64,000 bases of DNA from Diplodia intermedia (taxonomy: Eukaryota; Ascomycota; Dothideomycetes; Botryosphaeriales; Botryosphaeriaceae), in NCBI GenBank assembly GCA_021495925.1, contig JAKEKT010000029.1:303987-367986 (forward strand). Direction: 5' to 3'. Position numbers and translations under genes: made by a program. The notes beneath the pieces are model-generated. The model saw only the letters and a program-made list of their open reading frames with translations, searched no databases and was not told the DNA's origin. Of the stretch, positions 1 to 10,021 are shown piece after piece (position 1 is the stretch's first letter; every line of letters starts with the position of its first letter).

Positions 1-43
1 ACCAATTGAACACCCGGCCGATAAAAAAAAAAGATGGCCCCGA

Positions 44-1999
44 TTACATGCTCCCGCCGCTCCTTTCTTGCAGGATTCCCGCCAACTTCAACAGCTCCCT
101 ATCCGCATCTATATCGCCCGTGCCCAGATTGATCCGCCTCCTCGCCTCCGCCTCCCTCTCCTCCCACGCCCACGCCTTGCGCTGCGCCTCCGCCTCGTCA
201 TCCCCGCCGCACCCCCACACCTCGATGGCCTCGATGGCGAAGCGGTCCTGCCAGCTCCTGTTGCGACGATGCGGGTTGCGCGAGGGATGGAACGAGCCGC
301 CGCCCTCGGCGAGGTGGGTGAAGATGGCGAACTCGAGGCCCGAGTCGAGGTGCAGCGAGACGGCGCCGAGGGGGACGGTGCCGCGGGCGCGGCCGTGGGC
401 GCGCGACGTGTCGGCCTGGGGCACGGGCGAGCCGAGGCCGATGCCCGAGGGGTGGTGCGGCGGCTTGTTGAGGTAGACGTAGTCGGTGCTCAGCGTCGAC
501 GCGGCGAAGAGGTCGTGCGTGGGCGAGAGCTGGAACAGCTGCGTGGACGCGTCGCCGAAGGCCGCCTTGGGCGTGCCCTTCCACGGCACCGGGATGTAGG
601 CGCCGAAGGTGAGGGTTTGGTTGGTCGTGTTGCGCGAGGGCAGGTCGAGGCTGCTGGGCAGGCGCTTGGGCGGGAGCGAGTCGGCGAAGACGCGTTCGCT
701 GGGCGTCTCGGGCTTGTCGGAGAGGAGCGTGCCCGAGACGAGGAGGATCGAGGGCGCGCGCCAGTTGAAGACGCTCTTCTCGAAGCTACCCATGCTGAAG
801 CCATGGGTTCCTCCGGCATACAGTGGCCGTAGGCGCCTGAAGAGGTTGTTGCCTCTGATGAGGAAAGACAGCTGATTCACCAAGTTGAAGTCCAATATTT
901 CACCTTCCGACAAGAGGATTGGGTCAGGCGCAAGTATTTGTTTCTTACGGGGAGTATCCTTTGGCGATTCAGGGGCTGTTTCTGCCGATGCCGAAGCGGC
1001 GGAGTTCTTCCGCTTGGACAGGTCAAAGTCTTTTGCGAAGAGAAAGTGCTCGAAGAGAGGGTTGAGCCCGTCGAACATGTAGGGAAGAGAAGACGAGACG
1101 ACGGCATGGAAAGTCTTGTAATTTACTCCCGGGCTCTTTTCTATTCCAAACGACGAGAGTATGTTATTTGCCGTTTCTCTCAATCCTTTCAATCGCTTGT
1201 CCGTGAGCTGGAGGCCGTACACAGCGAGGTCATCCTGAGCCTCCAGCGGGGCGACGAATAAGAGAAGCTGTATCAAACGGAGGAAGTTGTCAGTGGGTAT
1301 GATTGAATGGCTCAGAGTGGACTGTTCGCCCTGCTTGAAGACCTCGATGGCATCCATGGAGTCAAGTGCGGCCAGGGCAAGCGCGTCCCCATCATCTTCG
1401 TCATCTTCGTCGTCGACAGGGGCGTCTACAGCGAATCCATCGTAGGCAGCGACAGCCTGGGTCTCCCTGTCTTGATTGTTGTCACCATCAGCATCTTCCG
1501 CGTCCTTGGTAGCTTGTTGCAGTCCTCTATCGTAGACGGCAAGGCTGCGGTAGATCTCTCGGATCCACACAGCGTCGCCCTTTTTGCCCAGCACCGGGGT
1601 GTGTCTCCGTGTCAGCAATGTGACGACCTTGAGCAGATTATCGCTCGTCAAGATGGCAGGAGCCTGGCTTGGGAAGGGGAAGGCGCCGAGGTAGCTGGCC
1701 ATGTGGAAGACCACGGAGCCGGCAGCTAGAGAGTCGGGAAGGGCGAGGAAGCGGCATAGCGTGGGTTCGCTCCAATGGCGGATGCCAGAGGACGAGTCGG
1801 CAAGGGCTTTGAAGACGGCCTTGAAGCAGTAGATTTCAAGCGGAGTGTAGCACTTGTCAGCGAAACGGCGGACGAGCTCGAGCGACAGCTGCTCTGGTCG
1901 GGGGTCAGCACAGGGAGCTTGGGAAAGCCGAAGATCAGGGTCCAATGCGAACGTACCGTAGGTTGGTGGGGGCGCGTCCGAAGAGTACCCTTGACCCAT
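44..1999 (-). CDS. RTC5: Rtc5-like TLDc-domain protein
   Basis: A single uninterrupted frame of 651 codons. The frame extends upstream of 1999 only through non-ATG codons, so the ATG at 1999-1997 is chosen. It gives an MGQG start, a classic N-myristoylation context that is typical of Rtc5. The N-terminal half is helical. The C-terminal half carries the TLDc hallmarks: a SILLVSGTLL strand, FGAYIPVPW, then a segment containing LFQLSPTHDLFAAS and the closing GLEFAIFTHL and FAIEAIEVWGCGG strands. An acidic insert (DDEDDEDDGD) lies near residue 200. Family knowledge: fungal Rtc5 is a TLDc protein; yeast Rtc5 is linked to V-ATPase assembly and telomere capping. Length fits the family. The stop lies 43 bases from the window edge, so the gene is complete. 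The only real uncertainty is the function in this species. Confidence 0.9.
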   Translation of the reverse strand: MGQGYSSDAPPPTYGTFALDPDLRLSQAPCADPRPEQLSLELVRRFADKCYTPLEIYCFKAVFKALADSSSGIRHWSEPTLCRFLALPDSLAAGSVVFHMASYLGAFPFPSQAPAILTSDNLLKVVTLLTRRHTPVLGKKGDAVWIREIYRSLAVYDRGLQQATKDAEDADGDNNQDRETQAVAAYDGFAVDAPVDDEDDEDDGDALALAALDSMDAIEVFKQGEQSTLSHSIIPTDNFLRLIQLLLFVAPLEAQDDLAVYGLQLTDKRLKGLRETANNILSSFGIEKSPGVNYKTFHAVVSSSLPYMFDGLNPLFEHFLFAKDFDLSKRKNSAASASAETAPESPKDTPRKKQILAPDPILLSEGEILDFNLVNQLSFLIRGNNLFRRLRPLYAGGTHGFSMGSFEKSVFNWRAPSILLVSGTLLSDKPETPSERVFADSLPPKRLPSSLDLPSRNTTNQTLTFGAYIPVPWKGTPKAAFGDASTQLFQLSPTHDLFAASTLSTDYVYLNKPPHHPSGIGLGSPVPQADTSRAHGRARGTVPLGAVSLHLDSGLEFAIFTHLAEGGGSFHPSRNPHRRNRSWQDRFAIEAIEVWGCGGDDEAEAQRKAWAWEEREAEARRRINLGTGDIDADRELLKLAGILQERSGGSM

Positions 2000-2809
2000 G
2001 GTTCCGGAGGCGTGAGGAGCGGTCTCGCATGGATATGGCAGCAGGAGGACGGTGGTTCGAGGGCACGGAGCTGGCGGCGGAGCTGACACATGAATGTCAT
2101 TGCGCGTCCGGGGAAGCGGCTCCAGGCTGCCGCCCCGCCAACGTCATCGGCCAAGACTTTCCGCCCCGCCCTCCCCGCTGCACCCACTCCACTTCGTCTC
2201 CTCTCCCCTTTCTCCCCATCTCCGTCGCTTTTGTATCTCTCTATCGCAGCTGATGGCTCTATGGTCCTCCAATTCTCTGCAACTCCCGCTCTTCTATGAA
2301 TTTATGGTTTCCCTGCTGTTCCCAGTTTCTCTTTTGCTCACCATGCTTGTTCCTTCCATCCATACTTTTCTAACACGTTTCGTCCGATTGAAGGAGAAAA
2401 TCCCAGTTCTGGTCGTAGATTAAAATATGCGTCGGTCGTGGAATACAACGTCCAGACGTAATTGTCCGGATTTTAACCCAGAATCTACGTCTATATATTT
2501 GCTTCAACTGCCCGTAAAGAACATTGGCTTAAATCCGGTGGACATGTCGATGAGAAGATATCGACGGATGCTTCGTCCAAGAAGGGGCGTTGGTGGAGGC
2601 TGACTTCATATCCAGAGCCGGTGACGTAAGGCCCTGCTCGTTCTATCACTCACTTCAGCGAAGGGGAAAATGCACCTTGCTTACTCATAAATTTGCACCC
2701 TCTTCACTTCAGACATTCGCCCTCAGATCTTCCTCCGCCCATTCTTCATCCTTCCTCGCAACCTTTGCTTCACCCAACTCTAACAACGCGATCCACAACC
2801 ACCACCACA
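2000..2809. other. Divergent intergenic region between RTC5 and paralog A
   Basis: No convincing gene is seen. The stretch holds the promoters of RTC5 (leftward) and paralog A (rightward). An AT-richer block at about 2400-2560 contains a solo copy of the dispersed TTCAACTGCCC repeat motif. CT-rich stretches lie just before the start of paralog A. Confidence 0.7.
2484..2513 (+). repeat. Solo copy of dispersed TTCAACTGCCC repeat
   Basis: TACGTCTA followed 15 bases later by TTCAACTGCCC, with GTCCGGA upstream at about 2464. The same modules, in the same order, build the 56-bp tandem array at 28.8-29.1 kb. It sits in non-coding DNA. Confidence 0.55.
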
Positions 2810-3364
2810 ATGCCTATGAACTGGAACGCCGAGGCGGATGCCAAAGTATGCAGCTCATCTAGATAACTTCCCAGACAGTTGCTGACCTTCGTGTAGCTGC
2901 TGCTCGGCATCCTCAAGATCTACGACATCAAGATCAACAAAGGCCCCATGCTCGACGAGCTGAACGCCTTCATGGGCCCCGGTAAGAACAGCATCGCATT
3001 GGTCCGGATGCAACAATGTTTCTAACTCTTCTTCGCAGACTGCGTTGGCCTCGCCATCACGAACCGCATCACCAGGCTCAAGAAGGCGGCCGAGGCCGAC
3101 GGCATTGGCACCGCCAGCGGCTCAGTCACCCCGGCTGCGAAGACCCCGAAGTCGGGCAAGCGCAAGAATGGCAACGCGAGCGGCGACAGCTCTCAGGACA
3201 ACGAGGAGTCTCCGACCAAGAAGCGCGCTGGTGCCAAGGCTGCCAGCACCCCGAAGCGCGAGATGAGCAAGTCAGGCGGTGAGGATGGCGATGAGGGTGA
3301 GCTGTCGGACAAGGACATCAAGCAGGTCGCATCGGTCCTCAAGACGGAGAAGGAGGAAGCTTGA
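2810..3364 (+). CDS. Small nuclear-type paralog A (Myb/SANT-like N-terminus)
   Basis: Three exons, 2810-2845, 2897-2981 and 3039-3364, join to 148 codons plus stop. Introns are 51 and 57 nt, in phases 0 and 1. The protein begins MPMNWNAEADAK, then a leucine-rich helix (LLLGILKIYDIKI), MLDELNAFMG and AITNRITRLKK. This pattern matches the N-terminus of its four neighbours and resembles a small helix-turn-helix. The rest is low-complexity, basic then acidic, with an ESPTKK motif and a TPKR repeat, suggesting a nuclear protein. Unlike paralogs B-E it lacks the C-terminal SFF(D) motif and ends in a helical DIKQVASVLK tail. It is the first of three same-strand copies. No specific function is recognised; chromatin or DNA association is an inference. 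Confidence 0.82.
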
Positions 3365-4063
3365 TCGTCCAGTGATGGAATTCCTTAGATATTCGCGGCA
3401 TTGCTCAACTCCGACGCGGCGTTTGGTGCCTAGCACAGAGCAGCCCATGCTTACTCCATGATTAGCTTCCAATTCAATCAAAGACTGTCCTCTGAAATCG
3501 TCTTGCAAAGAAAGTAGTGTCGTCGCTGTCATATAACTTGGATTCTGCAACTGACCAGTGGGCTCAAAAGCCGACATAGATTACCGCGTATTTGCTTTTT
3601 TCTCACCACCTTGTCGCGTACCCCTGTAGCCCTTATCTACTCTCACCATCGACGCGTCATTCTCCTTATCTTTACACCGGGTAATTGTCTATATGAGCGT
3701 GGAAAAGCTAGTCAAGGTGAAAGGCCAAAGGTGTCAATTTCAATCCACTACACTGTTCAACGCTCTGCAACGACAAGGTGATGAACGTCTCATTCACAGA
3801 CACTCGTAGCTTGTACCCTGATGGAAGTTTTCACTGCCTGTTCTCGCCGTCGCAACATCGGGAGAGACTGTCTTGTTAGTCCTCGTTGAGCGGAGCGGCG
3901 CTTTCCAGACCCTGTACGCATTTCCGAATTAGGCTTAGGCTCTGAGATTCACAACAACCGCTGCTCTATTTCTTCCGCCTCACCTCCGTCTCGATTCCTC
4001 CACCAAACACACACCCCGAACACGCAACCAACAACAAGAAAGCCTGCACACTCATCGCCCGTC
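3365..4063. other. Intergenic, paralog A to B
   Basis: Non-coding. It contains the 3' end of paralog A and the promoter and 5' UTR of paralog B; the last 100 bases are C/A-rich, typical of fungal leaders. No RNA gene or repeat is recognised. Confidence 0.6.
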
Positions 4064-4823
4064 ATGGCCCCTGGCATGAAGTGGGACCATGAAGCCGACG
4101 CCAAGGTACGCGCGAAGCCTTCGAATCAACCCAAAACATACCGCCTACTCACACAGTACTCCAGTTGTTCGGTCTATTCCTCAACCTCTTTGACGTCAAA
4201 ATGTCCGGCGAGATGCTCCGTAAGATGAACAAGGCCATGGGCTTCGGTACGCCAAAGAAAGAAAAAAAAAATCCCCCCTTCACCCGCGACGACAGTTTCC
4301 TCACTAACGCCTTATACAAGACCCCAAGTCCCAAGCTATCGCCCACCGCATCGGTGCCGCCCGCAAGCGCGCCGCCGGTTTCATCTCGACCGACGACGGC
4401 ACGGGCAGTCCCATCAAGCCAGCCGTCCCCCTCACCCCGCGTGGTCCGAAGAGCGCCACCCCCCGCAGTAACGTCCGCCGCAGCGCCGGCAAGTACGAGT
4501 CGGACGACAGCGACGACGACGACAGCGACCTGCCCGGCTCGCCGACGGCCAACACCGGTGGCGTCAAGCGCAGCAGGAGCGCGCGCGTGACCGCCGGCGC
4601 CAAGCGCTCGTACAAGGAGCCCGAGACGGACGAGGACGAGGACGAGGAGGACCAGTTGGAGGAGGAGCACGGTGCCCCGGTCAAGAAGGCCAAGGTTGAC
4701 CAGGGCGGTGATGGCGAGGGAAGGGGTGAGGATGAGGTGCTGCCGGGTGCCGTGAAGGAGGTTGAGAAGAGCTTCTTCGACGGAGATGGCGGCCTGGGCG
4801 AGGCTGAGCCGGAGGAGGTCTAG
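4064..4823 (+). CDS. Small nuclear-type paralog B
   Basis: Exons 4064-4105, 4165-4246 and 4321-4823 join to 208 codons plus stop; introns 59 and 74 nt, phases 0 and 1. Exon 1 encodes MAPGMKWDHEADAK, the same W-x3-AD-x-K signature as paralog A. Exon 2 is 82 nt, identical in length to that of paralogs C and D, and encodes the LFGLFLNLFDVKM helix. Exon 3 starts with AIAHRIGAARKRA, equivalent to the third helix of the family. A long disordered segment follows, with TPR/SPT sites, a poly-acidic run (DEDEDEED), a VKKAKVD nuclear-signal-like cluster and the family tail EKSFFDGD. An alternative acceptor at 4156 would add residues but would spoil the alignment to the paralogs. Function unknown; a nuclear location is inferred. 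Confidence 0.82.
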
Positions 4824-5509
4824 GATACATGGCCGGCGAGGCTCATGCATGCTTGGAGGTTCGCATGGCGGCGCTTGGCTGTCCCGTTGCTGGTTCCTCT
4901 TGATTCACGGTGCCTGACCGTAGATTCGGCAGTGAGTTGTCGTCACAGACAACGCCTCTAAACATGGCGGTGTAGAGCTCTCTCTGACAAGCAGAGCGCA
5001 AATCAAAATCAACGACTCTATTTTTTGTAGCTTTCTAAAGTAAAACAAGCTACATTAAAGTGAACCTTCAAGGTATCAGTCACCCGTACCCTCACTTACC
5101 ATTTGCCGGGCGTTTGTGCGTTTCTAAGAGTCGCATCTTCCCCCGACTATTAGATTCGACCGCCTACGTAGAAAGGGTGGTGGCGCCGTCGATGGGAGAG
5201 GGCCGGGCTCATTTCTTCTATCACTGGCTGTGACGCCACGTTAGTTTCATCTCGCGGGGGCTCCTGCCCTGGGTATGCAGACGCGGGCTGTAGCCTGGAG
5301 CGCGCAGCCATGCCAGGTGCCGTAGGTACGCGTGCTCACACGCGTGCCAGAAGCCCATATAAACCCCCACAACTTTCGTTCGTCTCCCGCCGACCTTCCT
5401 TCCTCCACCAACCTTCCACATCACTCGCAGACCACACGCCAACGAAGCCGCTTCCATCCATCCATTCATCCATCCATCGAATACCTCCACCAAAAAAAAG
5501 AAGCCCAAC
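4824..5509. other. Intergenic, paralog B to C
   Basis: Non-coding; 3' end of B and promoter of C. A TATAAA lies at 5358 and CCATCCAT repeats occur in the leader at about 5456-5478. Nothing else is recognised. Confidence 0.6.
5358..5363 (+). promoter_or_regulatory. Possible TATA box of paralog C
   Basis: TATAAA, 147 bases upstream of the paralog C start codon and followed by a pyrimidine-rich leader. Position is plausible for a fungal promoter but there is no transcript evidence. Confidence 0.35.
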
Positions 5510-6083
5510 ATGCCCGTCGTCTGGGATCCCGAGAACGATGCGCGCGTCAGTGACCTTCCACCAGACCGACCCGTGTGTTCATGCTAACCCTCGACGCACA
5601 GCTACTCATGGCGTACATCGAGACCACCGACGCGAAGCTAGGAACCGATGGCTGGAAGACCATTGCCGAAAAGCTCGGCGGCGGTAAGCAGCTCTCTCTC
5701 TCTCTCTCTCACTTTCGCATCGACGCTCCCGGAGAGAAAAAGGCTAATTCGGGGTTCCCATGCCAGGTGCCACCGTCAGCGCCATCAGCCAGCGCTTCAC
5801 CAAGCACCTCAAGAAGAAGTACGGCGGCGCCAACAGCGTCATCGGCAGCGGAGGCGGTAGCAGTTCCGCGGCCACCACTCCGGCGAAGCCTCGCGGCGGC
5901 CGCAAGAAGAAGGACTCCGAGGACCCGGACAAGACGCCGCGCGCCTCTCCCCGCAAGCGCGGCGCCGCGAACAACGACGGTGAGGAGGCGGGCGACGACG
6001 AAGAAATCCCGGACTCGCCGACGAAGAAGGTCAAGAAGGAGGAACCGAAGTCGTTCTTTGACGAGGATGGCGAGGACGTCTAG
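5510..6083 (+). CDS. Small nuclear-type paralog C
   Basis: Exons 5510-5545, 5602-5683 and 5767-6083 join to 144 codons plus stop; introns 56 and 83 nt, phases 0 and 1. The first intron has a CTAAC branch site and a CACAG acceptor. This copy shows the family fold most clearly: W-DPENDAR, LLMAYIETTDAKL, DGWKTIAEKLGGG and VSAISQRFTKHLKKK, a spacing much like a Myb/SANT helix-turn-helix with tryptophans. The linker is rich in G, S and K. The C-terminus has SPRKR, SPTKKVKKEE and ends KSFFDEDGEDV. Intron 2 contains a long CT run. Role is inferred only: a small chromatin-associated or DNA-binding protein. Confidence 0.85.
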
Positions 6084-6465
6084 ATGCCCGGGGCTGGCTG
6101 GCTTGCGCAGAAGATTCTCGGTTCGAAGTCTGGAGAAGGCGGCCTTGTTCATTGAGGCTTTGACACGGGTTCTTAGCGGTAGAAAACTCCCGATCGAAAA
6201 TTCATTCGGCATTGTCATCGTTTTTTGTGCATCTCCCGCAATCAGAGTGTTGACTTTTGTCCCGGGTTGGCGCAGGCCTTCTCACCTGGAAGTCCTGGGC
6301 CCTGGCCGTTTGCCACACGGCGTTACACGAAGGAAGTGGCACGAGGTGAGATGGCAGTGCTGGCATTCAATACTGTGTCTATCTACTTCCCGGTGCTCAT
6401 TCGATGGTCAAAGTTCCAAGTCACAGCAACCAATCCGCCGATCTGTAGAGGCCCTAGGTGCAGAA
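6084..6465. other. Intergenic between convergent paralogs C and D
   Basis: Tail-to-tail 3' region of paralogs C and D, 382 bases. No gene is seen. Confidence 0.6.
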
Positions 6466-7046
6466 TCACACTTCCTCGTCCTGGTCGAAGAAGGACTTGC
6501 CAGCGGCATCGTCATCCTCCTTCTCGTGCTTGACCTTTTTTGTCGGGGACTCAGGCTCTTCCGGGTCGTCACCATCGTCCTCGTCGTCGGTCGCGGCCTC
6601 GGCGTAGCTCTTCGCGGCACGCTTGCGGGGTGAAGCGCGTTTCTTCTCGCCGTTGTCGGCCTTGCGGGCGCTGGTCTTCACGGCCTTCGGCGTGGTGCCG
6701 CCCTTGCGCGGCGTGCCGTTACCGCCGCCGGCGGCCTTGCCGCTCTGGGATTTGATGCGGCGGAAACGGTGCTTGATGGCGTCCACGGTGAATCCTGCGT
6801 TGTGATGTTGTGAGCAATCGAGGCAAAGTGAAGTGGGTTTCGCATGGCGCATGGCGGGGAAAGTCTTACCATCGCCCATCTTCTCGGCGATCTCTTCATA
6901 CTGAGTACCGTTGATGGTGACTCCGCACACGTCCATGGTTGTCTGGAAGAGCTGCGGGGCCGCGCGGTTAGCGGGTGGTGAGGGACTGGAGGAGATGCAG
7001 GTGGACTTACGCGTTGGTCGACCTCGGCGGTCCAGCTGATCGGCAT
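6466..7046 (-). CDS. Small nuclear-type paralog D (inverted copy)
   Basis: On the minus strand exons are 7046-7011, 6951-6870 and 6794-6466, giving 148 codons plus stop. Introns are 59 and 75 nt in phases 0 and 1; the first has a GCTAACC branch site. Exon 1 encodes MPISWTAEVDQR and exon 2 is again 82 nt (LFQTTMDVCGVTI, EEIAEKMGDG). Exon 3 opens with FTVDAIKHRFRRIKS. The tail holds SPRKRAAK, ESPTKKVKHEK and KSFFDQDEEV. Intron 2 is a multiple of three without stops, so a retained-intron protein would be 25 residues longer. It is the only copy on the minus strand, back-to-back with paralog E. Function unknown. Confidence 0.85.
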
Positions 7047-7426
7047 GCTGGCTGTTGGTGGTATGCGGTATGGAGAAGGAGGTGGTACAGTGGTGTGCGC
7101 TATGGGGCAGTGGATGTTGTGGTTGGGGTTGGGAGGCGAAGTGTCGTGGAGGGTTGTGCTTGGAAGAGACGCGGCCGCACTTTTATGCTCCCCAAATCCT
7201 GGCCCGAGATCTTTCTGCGTCAAACCCGGTACCTTCACCAGTTCCCTTCCGCTCAAAATTTTCCTTTCCAACCTCCATCCCCCATCCTTTCCATTCCACT
7301 CCGTTCCACTCCACCCAACGCGCTCGAACTCGACCGCCACCCCATCGACACAACGTCGATCCCACACCCCAACCCCACCATCCCACCAACCAAACAAAAA
7401 AGACAAGCCGACCGGCAACCGCCATC
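7047..7426. promoter_or_regulatory. Shared promoter of divergent paralogs D and E
   Basis: 380 bases separate the two start codons. The E side carries a C/A-rich leader. The interval is short enough for coordinated expression of the pair, which is an inference from spacing. Confidence 0.5.
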
Positions 7427-8305
7427 ATGTCCACCACCGACGTCGTCGACCAAAACGTAACTGTCCCCCTGCCCACCTCACCTCACCTCACTTCCCTTCC
7501 CCAACCTCGACCACACACACGCTCACACCCCTGCTAACGACACCGAAATAATAACAAAAAACAACAGACCCAGCTCCTTCTCGCCATGCTACACGTCTAC
7601 CACCCCAGCCGCGACGACTGCAACCAGCTCGCCGCCGCCATGGGCACCGGCGTCACCGGCAACGCCATCCGCCAGCGCATCCAGAAGCTGCGCAAGAACT
7701 TCAACGTTGACAAGAACAACAACAACAACAACGGCGATGGTGTCGTCTCGGCCACCACCACTCCTGCCGGTAGCAAGGCCGGTACGCCGAGCAAGACTGC
7801 CGCTGCTGCCGGCGGCGGTCGTGGCGGTAGCCGTAGCGGTAGCCGTAGCGTTGGTGCTGGTGCCGGTGGTGGTGGTCGTGGAGGCAGGAAGACGAAGCCG
7901 GCCATGATGGGCAACGACGACGAGATCGAGACGCCGACCAAGAAGAACGGTCGCGGTGGTCGCAAGCGTGGCAGGTCTAGTGACGACAACGACGACGACG
8001 GCGACGGCGACGGCGACCAGTTGAGGTCGACGACCCCTACCGGCCCTGCTCCCACCGCTGCTCCGGCTTCTGCTTCTGCTTCCGCTTCTGCTTCCGCTTC
8101 CGCTGCGAAGAAGAAGAAGGCGAACGCGAACGCGAACAAGAACAAGAAGGTCAAGCAGGAGGAGCCCGAGGGAGGCGAGTGCGAGGACAAGGACGAGGAC
8201 GTGAAGATCGTCGCCTCCGTCATCCCCGCCGTGCCCGCCGACGACCTCATCGACCAGGGATCCTTCTTCTTCCTGCAGGACGAGGGCGACGATGCTGTTG
8301 TCTGA
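7427..8305 (+). CDS. Small nuclear-type paralog E (divergent, intron lost)
   Basis: Exon 1 is 7427-7456 and exon 2 is 7568-8305, giving 255 codons plus stop; the acceptor at 7573 would remove two residues and is equally possible. Exon 1 is shorter (10 codons, no tryptophan). The second intron of the other copies is absent, so helix 2 and helix 3 (LAAAMGTG then NAIRQRIQKLRK) are continuous. The body is expanded by low-complexity runs: poly-N, G/R/S repeats, D/G repeats and an alternating S/A run. ETPTKK and a tail reading GSFFFLQDEGDD echo the family signatures. It appears to be a faster-evolving member. No function is recognised. Confidence 0.8.
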
Positions 8306-9492
8306 AAGAAGCAGAAGGCAGAAGTAAAGGCTGATCGGGCGCGCTGATTGGAAGGCAGGGCGGCCGGCCAGCCAGCCAGCCTCTGCCGGATTGGAAAGCG
8401 GAATCGATGGTTCGGGATTTTGGAAAGAAAAAAAAAGGAAACAAAAAGGGAATGACCCATAAAAAAAGGATCAGGAGGAAGACATGCGCAATCGACTACG
8501 CGCCGTGGCCGGTTAGCTTGCTTTCCGTTATAGAAAACGTGAGAGCTTGATACAATGGATGCAAATGCCTCGAGATATGCCGTGCTTCCTCATCCTCAAA
8601 CTCGTGAACGGTGACAGGCGCGAACCGTCTGTTGAACTGAACTCCAAGCATTTTTATGCAACCATACTGCAACGGCGTGACCTCCCACAGAACTGAACGA
8701 CATGAGTGAGTAGTCACTCTCTCTCTCTCTCTATCCAAAGCACGGCAAGGAGAAGGAAGGGGGCTGTAAAACAACGAGCAATTAAAACCAATACACCTAG
8801 ATATACATACACATACACGAACCACTTCAACGTGAGAACCCAAAAAAGCCATACCAAGAAAATGACAATCACGAAGTGAAAAAAAGGAAAGAGGCAAAAA
8901 CAACAGAACACAAACGCAAACCGAACAGCAAAAGACAAACCCAAACCACAAAACAGAAACCATGACAACAACAACGACAACAAACAACGGAAAACAAAGA
9001 AAAGGCTAGGCGCGTTGCATCTCCTTTTCCTTCCAATCGTCCAACGTCGACAGCATGTGTTCGTTTAAACCAATGAAGAGCTCCCCCACCACATCTCTCA
9101 GAGACGCGACGACGGAACTTCTTCTTCCCGCACGTATCATCCATCCATCCGTAGAGTGAGTTTACAAAAAGAGAAAACTCGAGAGAATATCGCAAATAAC
9201 ACATACACACCATCACCCCCTTTCTACCAGAGAAAGTGGGCGTATCGTGGGGGTGGTGGTGGTGGTGAGGGAAACAGAAGCGGGAAAGGGGAAAATGGCC
9301 TCATAGGAAAAACAAAGAAAAGGGCAAACGCCAGCTCTCTGCTCGAGACCAGCCCAAGCAGCAGCGGATACGATATCATCTGTACCAGACAAAACGATAA
9401 CCGCACCGCACCAGAGCTCGCGTCTGCCTTTTTCATTTGGCCAAGGGGGAAGAAGGGCTATTGCAAAAGCGGCCCCGTCCGAGAAGAGCACT
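8306..9492. other. 1.2 kb intergenic stretch
   Basis: No gene is supported. A CT microsatellite lies at about 8718-8735, followed by A-rich sequence to 9000. Open frames here are short, compositionally extreme and lack family motifs. It probably holds the 3' regions of paralog E and of the small gene at 9493. Confidence 0.6.
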
Positions 9493-9792
9493 TTACTGAT
9501 TCTTCTCGAAGAACGCGACCAAATTCGAGATGCGGCCCCTGCGCGCCGGGGCGGCGGCGGCGGCGGCGGCGACAGGCTTGGCGGGAGGGATGTCGCCACA
9601 AACAGAAACGGAAGACGGAGTAGAAGTGCCGCTGGTGTAGGACGAAGTCGGCGTGCTTCCACCGTAGACGGACGTCGCGGCGGTGGAGGCGGTGAAGGCG
9701 GTGCTCGTGGACGAGTAGGCTGTCATGCTGCTGGCGTTGCTGAAGCTGCGGAGAGCGCGGGTCGAGCCGCTCGTTGGCGTCGTTGTCGCCAT
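9493..9792 (-). CDS. Small Ser/Thr-rich protein with C-terminal SNLVAFFE motif
   Basis: A 99-codon frame with an ATG start and a clear stop. The first two thirds are Ser/Thr/Ala-rich and probably disordered. An alanine run precedes the basic ending RRGRISNLVAFFEKNQ. That ending resembles the VRSLRAMFE motif at the N-terminus of the next protein on the same strand. No domain is recognised. It is short, unspliced and low complexity, so a real gene is likely but not certain. If spliced, a further exon could lie on either side. Confidence 0.55.
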   Translation of the reverse strand: MATTTPTSGSTRALRSFSNASSMTAYSSTSTAFTASTAATSVYGGSTPTSSYTSGTSTPSSVSVCGDIPPAKPVAAAAAAAPARRGRISNLVAFFEKNQ

Positions 9793-10021
9793 GGCTGCTG
9801 CGTCGGGGAAGAGGTGTTGTTGTTGTTGCGGCGGCGAGCGGATGATTTGCGGGGCTTCTTCAACTAGTGTGGCAAGGGTTGTTGTTGGGCTACGACCTGG
9901 CGAAGTTCTTGACGCTTAATTTGCATGCAACCACAAGAGTAATGGAGGGAAAATGGAACGGGTGGCGGGTGGAAGAAGTTTAATATGCAATTAGTGATTG
10001 TGGAAGAATAGTGTATCTATC

